Of a stretch of 8,786 bases of DNA, positions 7,349-8,786 are shown in pieces. The DNA comes from CAYJAD01 sp964371835 (GTDB lineage Bacteria > Desulfobacterota > Desulfovibrionia > Desulfovibrionales > Desulfovibrionaceae): the NCBI GenBank assembly GCA_964371835.1, contig CAYJOP010000085.1, forward strand, positions 1 through 8,786, given 5' to 3'. Both the position numbers and the translations under genes were made by a program. Numbering within the stretch: the stretch's first letter is position 1; each line of letters starts with the position of its first letter. The notes beneath the pieces were generated by a model. It saw nothing but the letters and a program-made list of their open reading frames with translations. It was not told where the DNA came from and searched no databases.

Positions 7349-7388
7349 AATCTAAGCTGAAAAGCACATTTTTGTTGATTCTTAGATT
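7349..7388. repeat. 8-bp inverted repeat enclosing site D
   Basis: AATCTAAG (7349-7356) and CTTAGATT (7381-7388) form perfect arms 24 bases apart. The centre of symmetry (7368.5) lies within 2 bp of the centre of site D. The arrangement could be a wider operator or a chance repeat in AT-rich DNA. Confidence 0.4.
7363..7380. promoter_or_regulatory. Candidate activator site D (amtB side, proximal; degenerate)
   Basis: AGCACA-TTTT-TGTTGA keeps the ACA-N4-TGT core of sites B and C but departs from the outer bases. Centre 7370.5, about 118 bp upstream of the predicted amtB start and 53 bp (five helical turns) from site C, so C and D would lie on the same DNA face. Taken alone it would be unconvincing. 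Confidence 0.4.
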
Positions 7389-7463
7389 GTAAAAAATGGT
7401 AAAGCTTTGAGGTTTATTTTATAATATACTGATATTTTGAAATAAATAAATAGAATATAAATT

Positions 7464-7479
7464 TGGCACGCTCTATGCT
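7464..7479 (+). promoter_or_regulatory. Sigma-54 promoter for amtB
   Basis: TGGCACGCTCTATGCT matches -24 TGGCACR completely and -12 TTGCW except for the first base (A for T), with GG and GC exactly 10 bases apart. Transcription should start near 7489, leaving a leader of about 59 nt before the ATG. amtB is a classic sigma-54/nitrogen-limitation target in many proteobacteria. Sites C and D lie 118-171 bp upstream, a usual enhancer distance. Confidence 0.85.
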
Positions 7480-7494
7480 TTAGGGGAAATTCAT

Positions 7495-7520
7495 ACGCCC
7501 TGCATTGGTTGCAGGGGCGT
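7495..7520 (+). promoter_or_regulatory. Hairpin in the amtB leader
   Basis: ACGCCCTGCA (7495-7504) pairs with TGCAGGGGCGT (7510-7520) as a 10-bp GC-rich stem with one bulged G and a TTGGT loop. It would begin only about six bases from the predicted 5' end of the mRNA and ends 12 bases before the ribosome binding site. No T run follows, so it is not an ordinary terminator. A 5' stabilising hairpin or a protein or small-RNA target are possibilities. Confidence 0.6.
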
Positions 7521-7532
7521 TAATTTATTACT

Positions 7533-7538
7533 AGGAGG
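7533..7538 (+). promoter_or_regulatory. amtB ribosome binding site
   Basis: A full AGGAGG lies nine bases before the ATG at 7548. It is a strong Shine-Dalgarno sequence and confirms the start. Confidence 0.9.
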
Positions 7539-7547
7539 ATAGAGAAG

Positions 7548-8753
7548 ATGAATGCGGCTGATACAGCTTTTATTATGATTTGTAGCGCACTTGTGATGCT
7601 AATGACCCCAGGTGTAGCCTTGTTTTATGGAGGTCTTGTGCGTTCTCGCAACGTGCTTTCCACTTGCATGCACAGTTTTGCACTTATGGGTGTTATTCCC
7701 ATACTTTGGTTTGTGCTTGGTTATTCGCTGGCTTTTGGCGGTGATGTTGGTGGGCTAATTGGGGATTTTTCCCACGTAATGCTTGCTGGAGTGGGCCTTG
7801 AGGCTGGTCCTGTGGATAATATACCCCACATGCTTTTCATGCTTTTTCAATGCATGTTTGCAGTTTTAACCATTGCTCTAATTTCTGGATCATATGCAGA
7901 GAGGATGCGGTTTTCAGCAATGATGCTCTTTTCTTGTCTATGGCTTATTTTTGTATATTCACCCATGGCCCACTGGGTATGGGGTGGCGGCTGGATGGCA
8001 AAAATAGGTGCAGTGGACTTTGCTGGCGGTGCTGTTGTGCATATGGCCTCAGCCGCTGCAGGCCTAGCCACAGCACATGAGCTTGGTGCACGCATGGGCA
8101 TGGGCAGACAAACATTTACTCCACACAATTTGCCATTAACCTTACTTGGCTGCGCACTCATTTGGTTTGGCTGGTTTGGCTTTAATGCTGGTAGTGCTCT
8201 TGCTGCCAATGGTCTTGCAGTACACGCCTTTGGTACAACAGAAATGGCGGCCGCCGCTGGTATAGTAGGCTGGTTGTTATTTGAATGGAAGCACATTGGC
8301 AAGCCTACAACTCTTGGAGCTGCATCTGGTGCTTTGGCTGGCCTTGTTGCCATTACCCCTGGGGCTGGCTTTGTGGGTATGGAAGCTGCCATTATTATAG
8401 GCTTTGTAGGCGGTGCAATTTGCTATGGTGCTGTATTGTTAAAAGAGCGTCTTGGATATGATGATGCACTTGATGTTGTTGGCATTCACGGCATTGGCGG
8501 TACTTGGGGCGCACTTGCCACTGGTATTTTTGCCGAGGCTTCCATTAACGGTGTAAACGGGCTTATTTTTGGTAATCCGCATCAGCTTTTTGTACAAGCT
8601 GTGTCTGTGGTTGCCACATGGGGATTTGTCTACATGGCAAGCCGCATAATTCTTAAGTTTGTATCTATCTTCACACCGCTTAGAGTCGAGCCTGACCCAG
8701 AAGTAATTGGCCTTGACGTTAGTGAACACAATGAACGTGCGTATCAACTATAG
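7548..8753 (+). CDS. amtB: Ammonium transporter (Amt/AmtB family channel)
   Basis: Inner-membrane trimeric ammonium channel of 401 residues, supplying the substrate of the glnN product. Successive hydrophobic segments cover the protein from about residue 8, consistent with the 11-helix Amt fold. Residues equivalent to E. coli AmtB functional positions are seen: Asp157 (Asp160), the twin pore histidines His165 (His168) and His314 (His318), the Phe gate Phe104 and Phe212 (Phe107, Phe215), and Ser216 (Ser219) in the FGFNAGSA motif. The VWGGGW and GIHGIGGTWG signatures are present. Unlike E. coli AmtB there is no cleavable signal peptide ahead of helix 1; the chain starts MNAADTAF and enters the membrane directly, as in many Amt proteins. 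The cytoplasmic tail ends with GLDVSEHNERAY, the conserved PII (GlnK) contact region, so inhibition by a PII protein is expected. No PII gene lies in the window. Confidence 0.97.
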   Translation: MNAADTAFIMICSALVMLMTPGVALFYGGLVRSRNVLSTCMHSFALMGVIPILWFVLGYSLAFGGDVGGLIGDFSHVMLAGVGLEAGPVDNIPHMLFMLFQCMFAVLTIALISGSYAERMRFSAMMLFSCLWLIFVYSPMAHWVWGGGWMAKIGAVDFAGGAVVHMASAAAGLATAHELGARMGMGRQTFTPHNLPLTLLGCALIWFGWFGFNAGSALAANGLAVHAFGTTEMAAAAGIVGWLLFEWKHIGKPTTLGAASGALAGLVAITPGAGFVGMEAAIIIGFVGGAICYGAVLLKERLGYDDALDVVGIHGIGGTWGALATGIFAEASINGVNGLIFGNPHQLFVQAVSVVATWGFVYMASRIILKFVSIFTPLRVEPDPEVIGLDVSEHNERAYQL

Positions 8754-8757
8754 ACTT

Positions 8758-8778
8758 CAAATTTGCTTTGCAAATTTG
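8758..8778. repeat. Perfect inverted repeat just after amtB
   Basis: CAAATTTGC (8758-8766) and GCAAATTTG (8770-8778) form a 9-bp stem with a TTT loop, four bases past the amtB stop codon. The following bases are CGCCGCTT, not a T run, so it is not a typical intrinsic terminator. It could slow 3' exonucleases or be an intercistronic hairpin before a downstream gene; the window ends at 8786. Confidence 0.6.
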
Positions 8779-8786
8779 CGCCGCTT

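Larger units (their letters stand above)
6966..7547. other. 582-bp divergent regulatory region between glnN and amtB
   Basis: Very AT-rich spacer with no plausible gene on either strand. From glnN outwards it holds: the glnN ribosome binding site and leader, a minus-strand sigma-54 promoter (7058-7073), two overlapping inverted repeats (7084-7129), four related palindromes (7160-7378), an A/T tract, a plus-strand sigma-54 promoter (7464-7479), a leader hairpin (7495-7520) and the amtB ribosome binding site. The size and content suit a shared control region in which activators bind at a distance and loop to either promoter. Confidence 0.85.

Noticed and set aside
7420..7425. TATAAT as a sigma-70 -10 box for amtB
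   Set aside because: At proper spacing the upstream hexamer is TGGTAA, a poor -35 match, and TATAAT is easily found by chance in AT-rich sequence. A weak secondary promoter cannot be excluded.
7847..8392. 181-codon open frame on the minus strand inside amtB
   Set aside because: It is antisense to the highly conserved Amt coding sequence, is rich in Ala and Pro from mirrored hydrophobic codons, and has no recognisable domain. It is a shadow of amtB.

Overview
The window is a compact ammonium-assimilation locus from a bacterium. It carries three large intact-looking genes: a glutamate synthase large subunit (gltB, minus strand), a type III glutamine synthetase (glnN, minus strand) and an AmtB ammonium channel (amtB, plus strand). 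Together they cover uptake of ammonium, its fixation into glutamine, and transfer of the amide group to 2-oxoglutarate (the GS-GOGAT cycle). Moderate-to-low GC coding sequence, very AT-rich spacers, two sigma-54 promoters and a type III GS as the only GS in view would suit a low-GC relative of Desulfovibrio. That placement is inference from gene content and protein flavour, not from a marker gene.

Layout: positions 1-33 are the 3' end of a plus-strand tRNA (possibly tRNA-Thr), followed by a strong intrinsic terminator at 42-79. gltB runs convergently towards it (4664 to 165). Its first codons are lost in a run of exactly 100 N at 4665-4764, an assembly gap of probably conventional rather than measured length. 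glnN (6965 to 4767) lies just upstream of gltB on the same strand, so the two may form one operon across the gap. A 582-bp non-coding region (6966-7547) separates glnN from the divergent amtB (7548-8753). The window ends 33 bp after amtB, where a PII gene (glnK/glnB) is often found but cannot be seen.

The most interesting part is the divergent control region. Each gene has its own sigma-54 type promoter (GG-N10-GC spacing exact): 7058-7073 on the minus strand for glnN and 7464-7479 on the plus strand for amtB. Between them lie four related palindromes of the type CTACA-N4/5-TGTAG, arranged as two pairs. One pair sits about 122 and 162 bp upstream of the predicted glnN start. The other sits about 118 and 171 bp upstream of the predicted amtB start. 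This near mirror-image arrangement looks like enhancer sites for an unidentified sigma-54 activator, and the motif does not look like the classical NtrC site. Additional perfect inverted repeats lie next to the glnN promoter, around the fourth palindrome and in the amtB leader.

I see no mobile elements, CRISPR arrays or phage genes.
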